Assembly: GCF_051155795.1 (NCBI RefSeq)
Contig: NZ_DAXETW010000048.1
Location: forward strand, 1-7,263
Direction of reading: 5' to 3'
From: Longibacter sp051155795
GTDB lineage: Bacteria > Bacteroidota > Rhodothermia > Rhodothermales > Salinibacteraceae
Length of the DNA stretch: 7,263 nt
Both the position numbers and the translations under genes were made by a program. Position 1 is the first letter of the stretch, and each line of letters starts with the position of its first letter. Positions 1 through 5,604 of the stretch are shown piece by piece. The notes under the pieces are model-generated. The model saw only the letters and a list, made by a program, of their open reading frames with translations. It did not search any database and was not told where the DNA came from.

Positions 1-1373
1 CGGAAATACGCCAGCGCTCCCGACGCATCGCCTGTCTCCTGCAGCATCAGCCCGTGGTAATAGTGGGCATACGGCTGTTCGCCGGCCTGTTTGATGTGCT
101 TCATCGCCGTCTCCATATCGCCCGCCTGGAACGCACGGACGGCTTTCAACTCATGCAACAGCTCACGATCCGCCGAATTGCCAGAGGCGTTTGCATACTC
201 CTCGAATGCCGTCACGTAGAGATCGGCACTCTTATCCTGAGCAACGGCATTGAAGGCACGCGACATCTGAATGCGCGACATCGCGTAGTCCTGACGTCCC
301 TCCGGAAGGCTGGCGACCGACGACTCCGCCGCTTTCAGCACATCCTGCGAGGCTTCATGCTCCCCCTTCTCGTACAACATGCGGGATTTCTGGATGAGAA
401 AATACGTTTTGCGCTCCGGGGCGGACGACTTTGCCCATTCGATCGTCCGGTCGAGCTGCCGAATGGCACCGTCGACATCGTCCTCGTACAGGTACGTGTC
501 AGCCATCGTATCGTACGCATACGCCAGATCACCCTCTTCCGGATCGCTATCCATCACCGCCTTGAGCTCTGATCGGGCCGCCTCGATGTCGTTGTTCATG
601 GCCATCGCGATCGCTGCCCGAACCCGTGCTCCCACGTACCGATTGTCCTTTTCATAGGCCATCCGGTAGTGCGACGCCGCGTCACCGTGTCGGCCCATTT
701 TCAGGTACAGTTCGGCCATGGAGTCGTACGGATTGGCGTCGTCGGGACGGAGGTCGATGTAGGTCTTGAACGCCTCTTCCGCCTTATCGTACTTCTCAAG
801 CTGCATCGCCCGATACCCGAGGAGGTTGTAGGCCGCCCCAAACTCCGGATCCAGCTCCGTCACCCGGGTGAGCGACGTGAGCGAGGCCTCGTGATCCCGC
901 TCCGAAAAATCGAGTTGCGCCTGCATGAACTGCGCGTTCGGATCGTTCGGGTAGGCTTTCGCCAACCCGGTGACGGCCGACTTGAAGGCCTTTGTATCTC
1001 CGTCGCGTTGCGCAACGATCGCCTCGATCATCATGCGCTCGCCGTCGGATGCCTCATCGCGAAGTTCGAGGGCGCGGTCGATGTATCGCTGGCCCTTCTC
1101 GTAGGATTCGCTGGTGGCTCCACGCATGACCATCGCGAGCGCAAACTCCGGATCCGAATCAAGCGCGCGGTCCGCAGCGGCCCGGGCGGCTACGAACTGA
1201 ACGTTGAAGGCGTGGTCGATCGCGTCGAGCACGGCGCCCCGGGCGGCCTCCGATGAGGATGTGAGCGGCATCCGATCCTGCGCCAGCGCTGGGACGGCAA
1301 GAAACAGCGCCAGCACACCGGCCAGAAGGCTTCGATACCAGAAGGTGGAAGACGTGGGGTGGGACGTAATCAT
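1..1373 (-). CDS. Exported tetratricopeptide-repeat protein, C-terminus cut by window edge
   Basis: The frame is open from ATG at 1373-1371 to the left edge, giving 457 residues with no stop, so the gene is partial at its 3' end. Residues 1-31 look like a Sec signal peptide: Arg14, a hydrophobic stretch at about 15-28, and an ALA|QD cleavage site after Ala31. The mature part is alpha-helical with TPR-like repeats. The clearest are at about 177-210 (AAYNLLGYRAMQLEKYDKAE), 213-243 and 283-315 (ending DDVDGAIRQLDRTIEW). Weaker ones lie at about 52-76, 143-176, 321-352 and 434-457. TPR arrays bind proteins or peptides; a periplasmic or cell-envelope scaffold role is inferred, and the partner is unknown. 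No catalytic domain is visible in the part seen. There is no clear Shine-Dalgarno before the start. The ATG nearby at 1380 is out of frame. The gene is divergent from the MscS channel gene. TPR assignment is secure; function is not. Confidence 0.88.
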   Translation of the reverse strand, partial: MITSHPTSSTFWYRSLLAGVLALFLAVPALAQDRMPLTSSSEAARGAVLDAIDHAFNVQFVAARAAADRALDSDPEFALAMVMRGATSESYEKGQRYIDRALELRDEASDGERMMIEAIVAQRDGDTKAFKSAVTGLAKAYPNDPNAQFMQAQLDFSERDHEASLTSLTRVTELDPEFGAAYNLLGYRAMQLEKYDKAEEAFKTYIDLRPDDANPYDSMAELYLKMGRHGDAASHYRMAYEKDNRYVGARVRAAIAMAMNNDIEAARSELKAVMDSDPEEGDLAYAYDTMADTYLYEDDVDGAIRQLDRTIEWAKSSAPERKTYFLIQKSRMLYEKGEHEASQDVLKAAESSVASLPEGRQDYAMSRIQMSRAFNAVAQDKSADLYVTAFEEYANASGNSADRELLHELKAVRAFQAGDMETAMKHIKQAGEQPYAHYYHGLMLQETGDASGALAYF

Positions 1374-1681
1374 GGCGCATCACGGCATCAATGGACGGGA
1401 TCGAGGGTGCCTTCAGTCATTCAGCCAGACGACAGGCGCAGGAAGGTACGGCGAACGCCTTGAGCTCCGGTGCACGTTCGGCGCACATATCGCCACCGAG
1501 ACCCCTCGTCCTGAGATGTGCTGGTTCAATCCGCGGCGCACGTGGTCCGGATCAGGAACCGATCATCGAATCTGGGGCCACGCATGGGAGATGTCTCGAG
1601 CCCGACGGCAGACGGGCGATTGTCGATGGCTGAACGAGGCGTTATGTTGGACGACGCTCCCGTCATACGACTGCCCTCGCT
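1374..1681. other. Divergent intergenic region between TPR and MscS genes
   Basis: These 308 bases separate two divergent starts. Short open frames cross the region, but their translations resemble no protein family and are rich in Arg, Ser and Cys as expected for chance GC-rich frames. I see no RNA gene, no strong inverted repeat and no intrinsic terminator. The only signal I can support is a promoter-like pair pointing at the channel gene (listed separately). No matching pair was found for the minus-strand TPR gene. Confidence 0.6.
1620..1650 (+). promoter_or_regulatory. Candidate Bacteroidota-type promoter for the MscS gene
   Basis: TTG at 1620-1622 is followed after 20 bases by TATGTTGG at 1643-1650. 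The known Bacteroidota primary-sigma promoter has a -33 TTG element and a -7 TAnnTTTG element about 19-21 bases apart; the downstream element here matches all but one of the fixed positions. Transcription would begin roughly 7-10 bases after 1650, leaving a leader of about 20-25 bases before ATG 1682. The short consensus could occur by chance, so this remains a candidate. Confidence 0.35.
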
Positions 1682-2566
1682 ATGAACTCGTTCTTCTCCG
1701 GCATTCTTGACCGCCTGCGTGCCGACCTCAACCCGCAGACCCTCGCCGACGGTACGGCCGACGTTCTCGCCAACATCGTCGTTGGCGGACTCGTCTTCGC
1801 CGTCTTCTACCTTTTCTGGCGGCTCATCGACCTGGCCCTCCGCCGCGGGCTGCGCCGGTCGACGATCGACACGACGACAGCGAGTTTCATCGAAACCGTC
1901 GTCAAGTACATCCTTCTCGGCATCGGTCTTATCCAGGCCCTCGCCAGCATTGGCATTGACGCAACGGCCTTTCTGGCCAGTCTCGGAATCGTGGGTTTGA
2001 CCATCGGGTTTGCGGCGCGCGACGCTCTTTCGAACTTGATCTCCGGCCTGCTCATTTTCTGGGACCGACCCTTCGTCATCAACGACCTGGTGGAGGTCGA
2101 GGGGAGCTACGGCCGCGTCGACACGATTACCCTGCGCTCGACGCGTGTCGTGACCACCGATGGCAGAATGCTCGCCATTCCCAACACGACAATCGTGAAC
2201 TCCATCGTGGCGAGTTACACCAACTTTCCGCACGTTCGGCTCGATGTTGCCGTCACGATCGGGGTGGAGGAAGATGTCGATCATGCGGAGCGCATCCTGC
2301 TGGACCTCGTGCTCGAAGATCCAGACTACCTGCCCGATCCCCCGCCTCGCGTGGTGGTGACAGCCCTGAATGACTACAACGTCGAACTGGAATTGCAGGC
2401 GTGGTACCGAAATGAATACAACCACCTCGCTGAACAATTCGACCTCCGCAAACGCGTGTTCGATGCGCTGACGCGGGCGGGTGTCGCGATGCCGTATGAA
2501 ACGATCGAGGTGCGAACGGGCCCGGAGCATCCGTTCCAGATCGAACAGGGGCCGCTCCAGGCGTGA
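1682..2566 (+). CDS. Small-conductance mechanosensitive channel, MscS family
   Basis: A 294-residue protein, close to the length of E. coli MscS. These homoheptameric inner-membrane channels open under membrane tension to release solutes during hypo-osmotic shock. Predicted membrane segments lie at about 29-53, 69-92 and 94-127. The third is the pore helix, with the family signature SLGIVGLTIGFAARDALSNL at 100-119, then ISGLLIFWDRPF. The following beta domain contains the hallmark PN motif (IPNTTIVN, 166-173), and the cytoplasmic alpha/beta vestibule runs to about residue 280. Aligned from memory with E. coli MscS, Leu106 and Phe110 occupy the pore-seal positions Leu105 and Leu109, Arg113-Asp114 replaces Gln112-Gly113, and the hinge Gly121 is kept as Gly122. 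ATG 1682 gives the expected short N-terminus. The gene faces the minus-strand T9SS gene across a hairpin. Family assignment is very secure; conductance and ion selectivity cannot be read from sequence. Confidence 0.95.
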   Translation: MNSFFSGILDRLRADLNPQTLADGTADVLANIVVGGLVFAVFYLFWRLIDLALRRGLRRSTIDTTTASFIETVVKYILLGIGLIQALASIGIDATAFLASLGIVGLTIGFAARDALSNLISGLLIFWDRPFVINDLVEVEGSYGRVDTITLRSTRVVTTDGRMLAIPNTTIVNSIVASYTNFPHVRLDVAVTIGVEEDVDHAERILLDLVLEDPDYLPDPPPRVVVTALNDYNVELELQAWYRNEYNHLAEQFDLRKRVFDALTRAGVAMPYETIEVRTGPEHPFQIEQGPLQA

Positions 2567-2618
2567 GGCACGCCGTCGGCGTTTCCCTGCAGGTGAACCC
2601 GGAGAACCAGAACCAGGA

Positions 2619-2655
2619 AATGCCCCACCGCTGCCAATCGGCGCGATGGGGCATT
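2619..2655. terminator. Strong hairpin in the convergent gap, probable terminator
   Basis: The arms 2619-2631 (AATGCCCCACCGC) and 2643-2655 (GCGATGGGGCATT) pair at 12 of 13 positions, with one A/C mismatch. The stem continues inside as GCC/GGC at 2633-2635 and 2640-2642, around an AATC loop with one bulged T. It lies between the stops of two convergent genes (2566 on plus, 2681 on minus). Read on the minus strand, the hairpin is followed by a moderately T-rich TTCCTGGTTCTGGTT, a weak U-tract for ending the T9SS gene. On the plus strand it is followed by CGTCG and an A-run, not Ts, so plus-strand termination would be atypical. Confidence 0.6.
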
Positions 2656-2680
2656 CGTCGAAAAAAACCGACCGTCCCAT

Positions 2681-4021
2681 CTACCGAACGACGACCAGTT
2701 TCTGCGTTTTCGACTGCTCGCCGGCCAGCACGCGGACGAAGTACACACCCGGGGCGAGTCCATCGACGGAGATCCGCGCGGACGTGCGAGTCCCCGGGCG
2801 AAGCGTCTGGCTTTGTACCTGCCGACCGAGCATGTCGTGCACGGAGACCCGGGCCGCCGAAGACCCGTCGGGGAGTGCGATTCCAACCTTCGTGTAGGAA
2901 TCCGCTGGATTGGGCGCCGGCGCGGTGACGATCAGGCGGCCGGCCGTGCCGCGATCAACGATCACGGCGTTCGACAGCGTGGCCGTCCCATCCACGTCGA
3001 CCTGCCGCAATCGGTACGAGAGGGTCGTCGCCTCGAACGGCAGTGCGTTGTCGGTCAACCGGTAGCTCTGACGCTGACTCGTGGTCCCTGCCCCCTCGAC
3101 GGAGCCGATCGTGGTCCACGGTGCCTCACCAGCCCGCCGCTGGACGTCGAAGCGGGCGTTGTTGGTTTCGGAGGTGGACGACCAGCGCAGTGCGACGGCG
3201 TCACCGTCCATGCGCGCCTGAAACGAAGCCAACTCCACCGGCAGCGGCGTTCCGGTCAGCGTCGCCGACCCAAAAGCATCGGGCTCGCGAAAGGCCTCCT
3301 CGGTACCGTCGTCGTTCCACGTGAGCTTGTGGTCACGACCCGACCCATCGTCGTCGTCATTGATATGGACGTCGATGCCAATCACGTCTCCGGCGACGGG
3401 CGTCAGGCTTGCGACCGAGGTCCACGGGATCGAGACTTCGACGCGATAGCCGTCGTCCGTAGAAACCTCGGCGAACGTAACGCCGGGCACATCATCGCCG
3501 CTGTTGGCTCCGCCTTCGTTGCAGTAGCCCAGATAGGTAATGCCGTCCTCGAAAATCAGCTGGACGTCGTTGTCGTCGTAGAAGCAATTCGCCGGACCGT
3601 TTTCGGACGCGGTGTTGCCGCTGTTATCCAGGTCAAGGTAGACCTCGGGGGAATCGTCGCTTACGCCGAAGGCGTCGCCGGACTCGTTGTCGTCATTCAC
3701 GACGTCGTCGGTCACCTCAATCAGAAGGTAGAGGTTGGTGTCGTCCCATGCCGCGCGCCACTGTCCCTGCAGGTCGTCGGCGTCGTCCGGTGCCGGCGTG
3801 CCATCAACAGTCCGGTCGATCGGCGACAGCGTAGCGCTGTCCCAGAGGGGTTCGATGGCGCCGTCAATGGTCAGGACGTCGACGTCCCGCACCTGCCGCA
3901 GGTCGACGCTCCGAGACTGCGCCGTCGCAGAGATCGTCGACCCCGTCAGGGCAATCAGCACGATCCCGAGTACGGCCCGGGCGAATGGCCACCAGCCTAA
4001 ACATTTCGTATCATCAGTCAT
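2681..4021 (-). CDS. Secreted protein with CBM9-like domain and C-terminal T9SS sorting domain
   Basis: From ATG 4021 the protein is 446 residues. Residues 1-34 form a Sec signal peptide (Arg15, hydrophobic 16-30, ATA|QS cleavage). Residues about 50-255 look like a carbohydrate-binding family 9-type domain: start IDGAIEPLWD, then WRAAWDDTNLYLLIEVTDD at 88-106, SPEVYLDLDNSG, and VEVSIPW. It is very Asp-rich (DDDD at 222-225), possibly metal-binding, and Cys146/Cys167 could form a disulfide. Residues about 259-355 form the beta-sandwich segment that begins LPVELASF in many Bacteroidota proteins. Residues about 367-446 are a type A T9SS sorting domain: PAPNP, then VHDMLGRQV, LAPGVYFVRV and a terminal KLVVVR. 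This implies export across the outer membrane, probably with surface anchoring. No catalytic module is present, so a sugar- or surface-binding role is inferred. The frame is open up to 4261, but the upstream 80 codons lack signal-peptide features, so 4021 is preferred. Confidence 0.88.
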   Translation of the reverse strand: MTDDTKCLGWWPFARAVLGIVLIALTGSTISATAQSRSVDLRQVRDVDVLTIDGAIEPLWDSATLSPIDRTVDGTPAPDDADDLQGQWRAAWDDTNLYLLIEVTDDVVNDDNESGDAFGVSDDSPEVYLDLDNSGNTASENGPANCFYDDNDVQLIFEDGITYLGYCNEGGANSGDDVPGVTFAEVSTDDGYRVEVSIPWTSVASLTPVAGDVIGIDVHINDDDDGSGRDHKLTWNDDGTEEAFREPDAFGSATLTGTPLPVELASFQARMDGDAVALRWSSTSETNNARFDVQRRAGEAPWTTIGSVEGAGTTSQRQSYRLTDNALPFEATTLSYRLRQVDVDGTATLSNAVIVDRGTAGRLIVTAPAPNPADSYTKVGIALPDGSSAARVSVHDMLGRQVQSQTLRPGTRTSARISVDGLAPGVYFVRVLAGEQSKTQKLVVVR

Positions 4022-4123
4022 GGGAAAGGGGGAGAAATTGGGGGATGCGGGCGCATCGTAACGCGCAAAACGGCGGGATCGGCGTCGCACAACGATCCAA
4101 TCCGTTGATACAGGAATGTACAA

Positions 4124-4142
4124 AGACACTGCCATAGTGTCT
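4124..4142. repeat. Perfect inverted repeat, AGACACT-N5-AGTGTCT
   Basis: Two 7-base arms, AGACACT at 4124-4130 and AGTGTCT at 4136-4142, are exact reverse complements around a 5-base spacer (GCCAT). The site is about 103 bases upstream of the secreted-protein start at 4021, inside a divergent intergenic region. Its size and symmetry fit a dimeric transcription-factor operator, though a short RNA hairpin is also possible. No regulator can be named from the sequence. Confidence 0.5.
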
Positions 4143-4153
4143 ATTTCTTTTAA

Positions 4154-4165
4154 ATCGTGCACGAT
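4154..4165. repeat. Perfect 12-bp palindrome ATCGTGCACGAT
   Basis: ATCGTGCACGAT equals its own reverse complement with no spacer. It begins 12 bases after the end of the AGACACT/AGTGTCT dyad and is separated from it by an AT-rich stretch (ATTTCTTTTAA) that is unusual for this GC-rich window. The position suggests a composite operator, but this is inference. Confidence 0.45.
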
Positions 4166-4269
4166 CGATGGAGGAATACCCAACGTCACGAAGCATGGCA
4201 ACGGACAGACGTCGGCAACAGCGTTCGTTGGGAGACAGAGACGACGGGATAGTGAGAACACCTCGACCC

Positions 4270-4285
4270 TGCAGAAAATTCTGCA
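4270..4285. repeat. Perfect inverted repeat, TGCAGAA-AA-TTCTGCA
   Basis: The 7-base arms TGCAGAA (4270-4276) and TTCTGCA (4279-4285) are exact reverse complements around AA. The dyad lies about 61 bases upstream of the preferred NUDIX start at 4347, a usual place for an operator overlapping or flanking a promoter. Its identity is unknown. Confidence 0.45.
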
Positions 4286-4346
4286 TGCCGCACTCGTTGG
4301 TCATTCCCGACGCGCCTACCGTACCACGTCAACCTTCTGCCCCGCC

Positions 4347-4898
4347 TTGGAACTCTGGACGCTTCTCGACCGGATCCACATCGGTCATTTTCGCATATTC
4401 GACCTCTTCCATCACCTCCTACGGTCGCCTGAAACCGGCGACACGCACGATTTCTACGTGATCGACGCACCCGACTGGGTCAACGTAATCCCGATCACGC
4501 CCGGCGGACAGGTGGTCTGCGTGCGACAGTATCGGGCCGGCACCGATGAGGTGACGCTCGAAGTACCCGGTGGCATGGTTGATCCTGGGGACGACGATCC
4601 CGTTGCCGCGGCCCGGCGCGAGATGCGAGAGGAGACCGGGTACCGTGCGGATCGTTTCGAATCGCTGGGCATCGTAACGCCCAACCCCGCCATTCAGAAC
4701 AATCGATGCCACACCATCTGTGCATACAACGCGTATCGCGACGGTCCCCAGCGTCTCGACGGATCCGAGGTGATCGACGTCGAACTCGTGGACCTGAACG
4801 CCATTCCATCCCTCATCACCGACGGACGGATCACGCACAGCCTGGTCATCGCTGCCTTCTACCTCCTCGACCAGACATCCACCGGCCCTGCAGGATAA
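4347..4898 (+). CDS. NUDIX hydrolase, ADP-ribose pyrophosphatase-like
   Basis: This is a cytoplasmic NUDIX enzyme, probably cleaving ADP-ribose or a similar nucleoside diphosphate derivative to AMP plus a sugar phosphate with Mg2+. From the preferred TTG start it is 183 residues, typical for this subgroup. WTLLDRI at 4-10 opens the domain, PDWVNVIPITPGG at 42-54 and VRQYRAGTDEVTLEVPGG at 59-76 are ADP-ribose-pyrophosphatase-type strands, and the NUDIX box spans 76-99, ending REMREETGY. The metal-binding glutamates Glu92, Glu95 and Glu96 are all present. Against the consensus GX5EX7REUXEEXGU, Asp82 replaces the first Glu and the next spacer is 8 rather than 7 residues. The only in-frame ATG is at 4116 and a GTG lies at 4137; either adds 70-77 residues of poor codon quality across dyad sequences. 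The start is therefore uncertain, while the stop and family are secure. It is the first of four co-directional genes, 97 bases before the LOG gene. Confidence 0.85.
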   Translation: MELWTLLDRIHIGHFRIFDLFHHLLRSPETGDTHDFYVIDAPDWVNVIPITPGGQVVCVRQYRAGTDEVTLEVPGGMVDPGDDDPVAAARREMREETGYRADRFESLGIVTPNPAIQNNRCHTICAYNAYRDGPQRLDGSEVIDVELVDLNAIPSLITDGRITHSLVIAAFYLLDQTSTGPAG

Positions 4899-4945
4899 CT
4901 GACGGCTCGGACGGAATTCGAAGGGCGCACCGGTAATCGCCTTTT

Positions 4946-4992
4946 CCCGCACTTCGTATTCACACCCCGCACCTCCCCCCCAAGCCCCGCAC
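4946..4992 (+). repeat. Three CCCGCAC copies at exact 20-nt spacing in a C-rich leader
   Basis: CCCGCAC occurs at 4946-4952, 4966-4972 and 4986-4992, with starts exactly 20 bases apart, and the last copy ends three bases before the LOG gene ATG at 4996. The intervening bases differ, so this is a spaced repeat rather than a perfect tandem duplication. The surrounding 4941-4995 has 32 C and only 5 G in 55 bases on the coding strand. This could be a protein-binding array, a Rho-loading-like C-rich RNA, or chance in biased sequence. Confidence 0.45.
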
Positions 4993-4995
4993 CCC

Positions 4996-5538
4996 ATGCC
5001 CCACATCGGCGTCTTCTGTTCGTCCAGCAATGCCATCGACCCGTCGTTTCGACCGATTGCTGAAGCCCTCGGTGCTGGCATCGCCGACCTGGGACACACC
5101 CTCGTCTACGGAGGCGGGGACGTCGGGCTCATGGGAGAAACAGCCCGCAGCGCCACGGAGAACGGGGGCTCGGTCGTGGGCGTCATTCCTCACAAGCTGG
5201 AGTCACGCGAGGGCCTGTATACGCTCGCAGACGAGCTCATCATTACGGACACGATGAGTGAGCGAAAACAGACCATCTACGATCGATCGGACGCCTTCGT
5301 CGTGCTGCCCGGCGGGTATGGCACGTTGGAGGAGTTCATGGAAATCATGACGCTCGGCAATCTCGGGTACCATCACGACCCGATCATTCTGGTCAATGTC
5401 GACGGATTCTACGATACGCTGCTGTCGTTCTTCGATGAACTCTTCGACCAGCATTTCGCCCGTAGACGCGTCGATGAGATCGTTCACGTCGTCCCCTCGG
5501 CCGATGCAGCGCTAAACGTTCTTACCGAACTCGACTGA
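4996..5538 (+). CDS. LOG-family protein (nucleoside 5'-monophosphate phosphoribohydrolase, TIGR00730 type)
   Basis: A 180-residue protein, full length for the small LOG family. Characterised members hydrolyse the N-glycosidic bond of cytokinin nucleotides or AMP, releasing base plus ribose 5-phosphate, and act as cytoplasmic dimers. The Rossmann-like start is IGVFCSSSN (4-12), followed by LVYGGGDVGLMG (36-47). The two diagnostic motifs are intact: MSERK at 87-91, with the catalytic Arg90, and PGGYGTLEE at 105-113, with the catalytic glutamate. The family was long mislabelled 'lysine decarboxylase', which this protein is not. The ATG at 4996 is the natural start because the protein begins directly with the first beta-strand. 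It lies 97 bases after the NUDIX gene and 66 before the next hydrolase, so co-transcription is plausible. Whether the in vivo substrate is AMP, a modified AMP or a cytokinin nucleotide cannot be told from sequence. Confidence 0.92.
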   Translation: MPHIGVFCSSSNAIDPSFRPIAEALGAGIADLGHTLVYGGGDVGLMGETARSATENGGSVVGVIPHKLESREGLYTLADELIITDTMSERKQTIYDRSDAFVVLPGGYGTLEEFMEIMTLGNLGYHHDPIILVNVDGFYDTLLSFFDELFDQHFARRRVDEIVHVVPSADAALNVLTELD

Positions 5539-5604
5539 CATGCCGACGCCGGCTGCGACGGCCGTCCGGCACACACGACATACCTTCTGCCCTCGGTTCT
5601 TTCC

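Larger units (their letters stand above)
4022..4346. other. Divergent regulatory region upstream of T9SS and NUDIX genes
   Basis: About 325 bases lie between the ATG of the minus-strand secreted protein and the start chosen for the NUDIX gene. The NUDIX frame stays open to an ATG at 4116, but the stretch does not look coding. It uses codons rare elsewhere in the window (ATA, AGA, AAA, TCT, TTT), its translation has no NUDIX similarity, and it contains three perfect dyads (listed separately). I see no convincing -33/-7 promoter pair in either direction and no RNA gene. Confidence 0.55.

Noticed and set aside
54..1256. Plus-strand open frames of 172 and 195 codons over the TPR gene
   Set aside because: They lie antisense to a continuous 457-codon TPR frame. 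Their Arg/Leu/His-rich translations match nothing.
1204..1710. A 168-codon plus-strand frame across the divergent region into the MscS start
   Set aside because: It overlaps the TPR 5' end and the start of the channel gene in another frame. The product is low-complexity with no family likeness, and it would cross the candidate promoter.
1526..2680. A 384-codon minus-strand open frame opposite the MscS gene
   Set aside because: It covers the well-supported channel gene in antisense and continues through the hairpin in the convergent gap. No domain is visible, so it is a shadow frame.
2813..4000. A 395-codon plus-strand open frame opposite the T9SS gene
   Set aside because: It is fully antisense to a minus-strand gene with signal peptide, known domains and sorting signal. 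The translation is rich in Arg, Val and Gly with no recognisable fold, as expected of a shadow frame in high-GC DNA.
4168..4461. Possible frameshift joining a frame with ATG 4285 to the NUDIX gene
   Set aside because: The alternative frame gives a Ser/Pro/Thr-rich peptide without NUDIX features, while WTLLDRI and the following residues read correctly in the NUDIX frame from 4347. No frameshift is needed.
4996..5538. Lysine decarboxylase annotation for the LOG gene
   Set aside because: This is a historical mislabel of the PGGxGTxxE family. No pyridoxal-phosphate lysine motif is present.
5548..5570. GC-rich hairpin (GCCGG...CCGGC) after the LOG stop as a terminator
   Set aside because: The stem is only about five bases with a long loop and no T-run follows, so it is not distinguishable from chance in GC-rich sequence.
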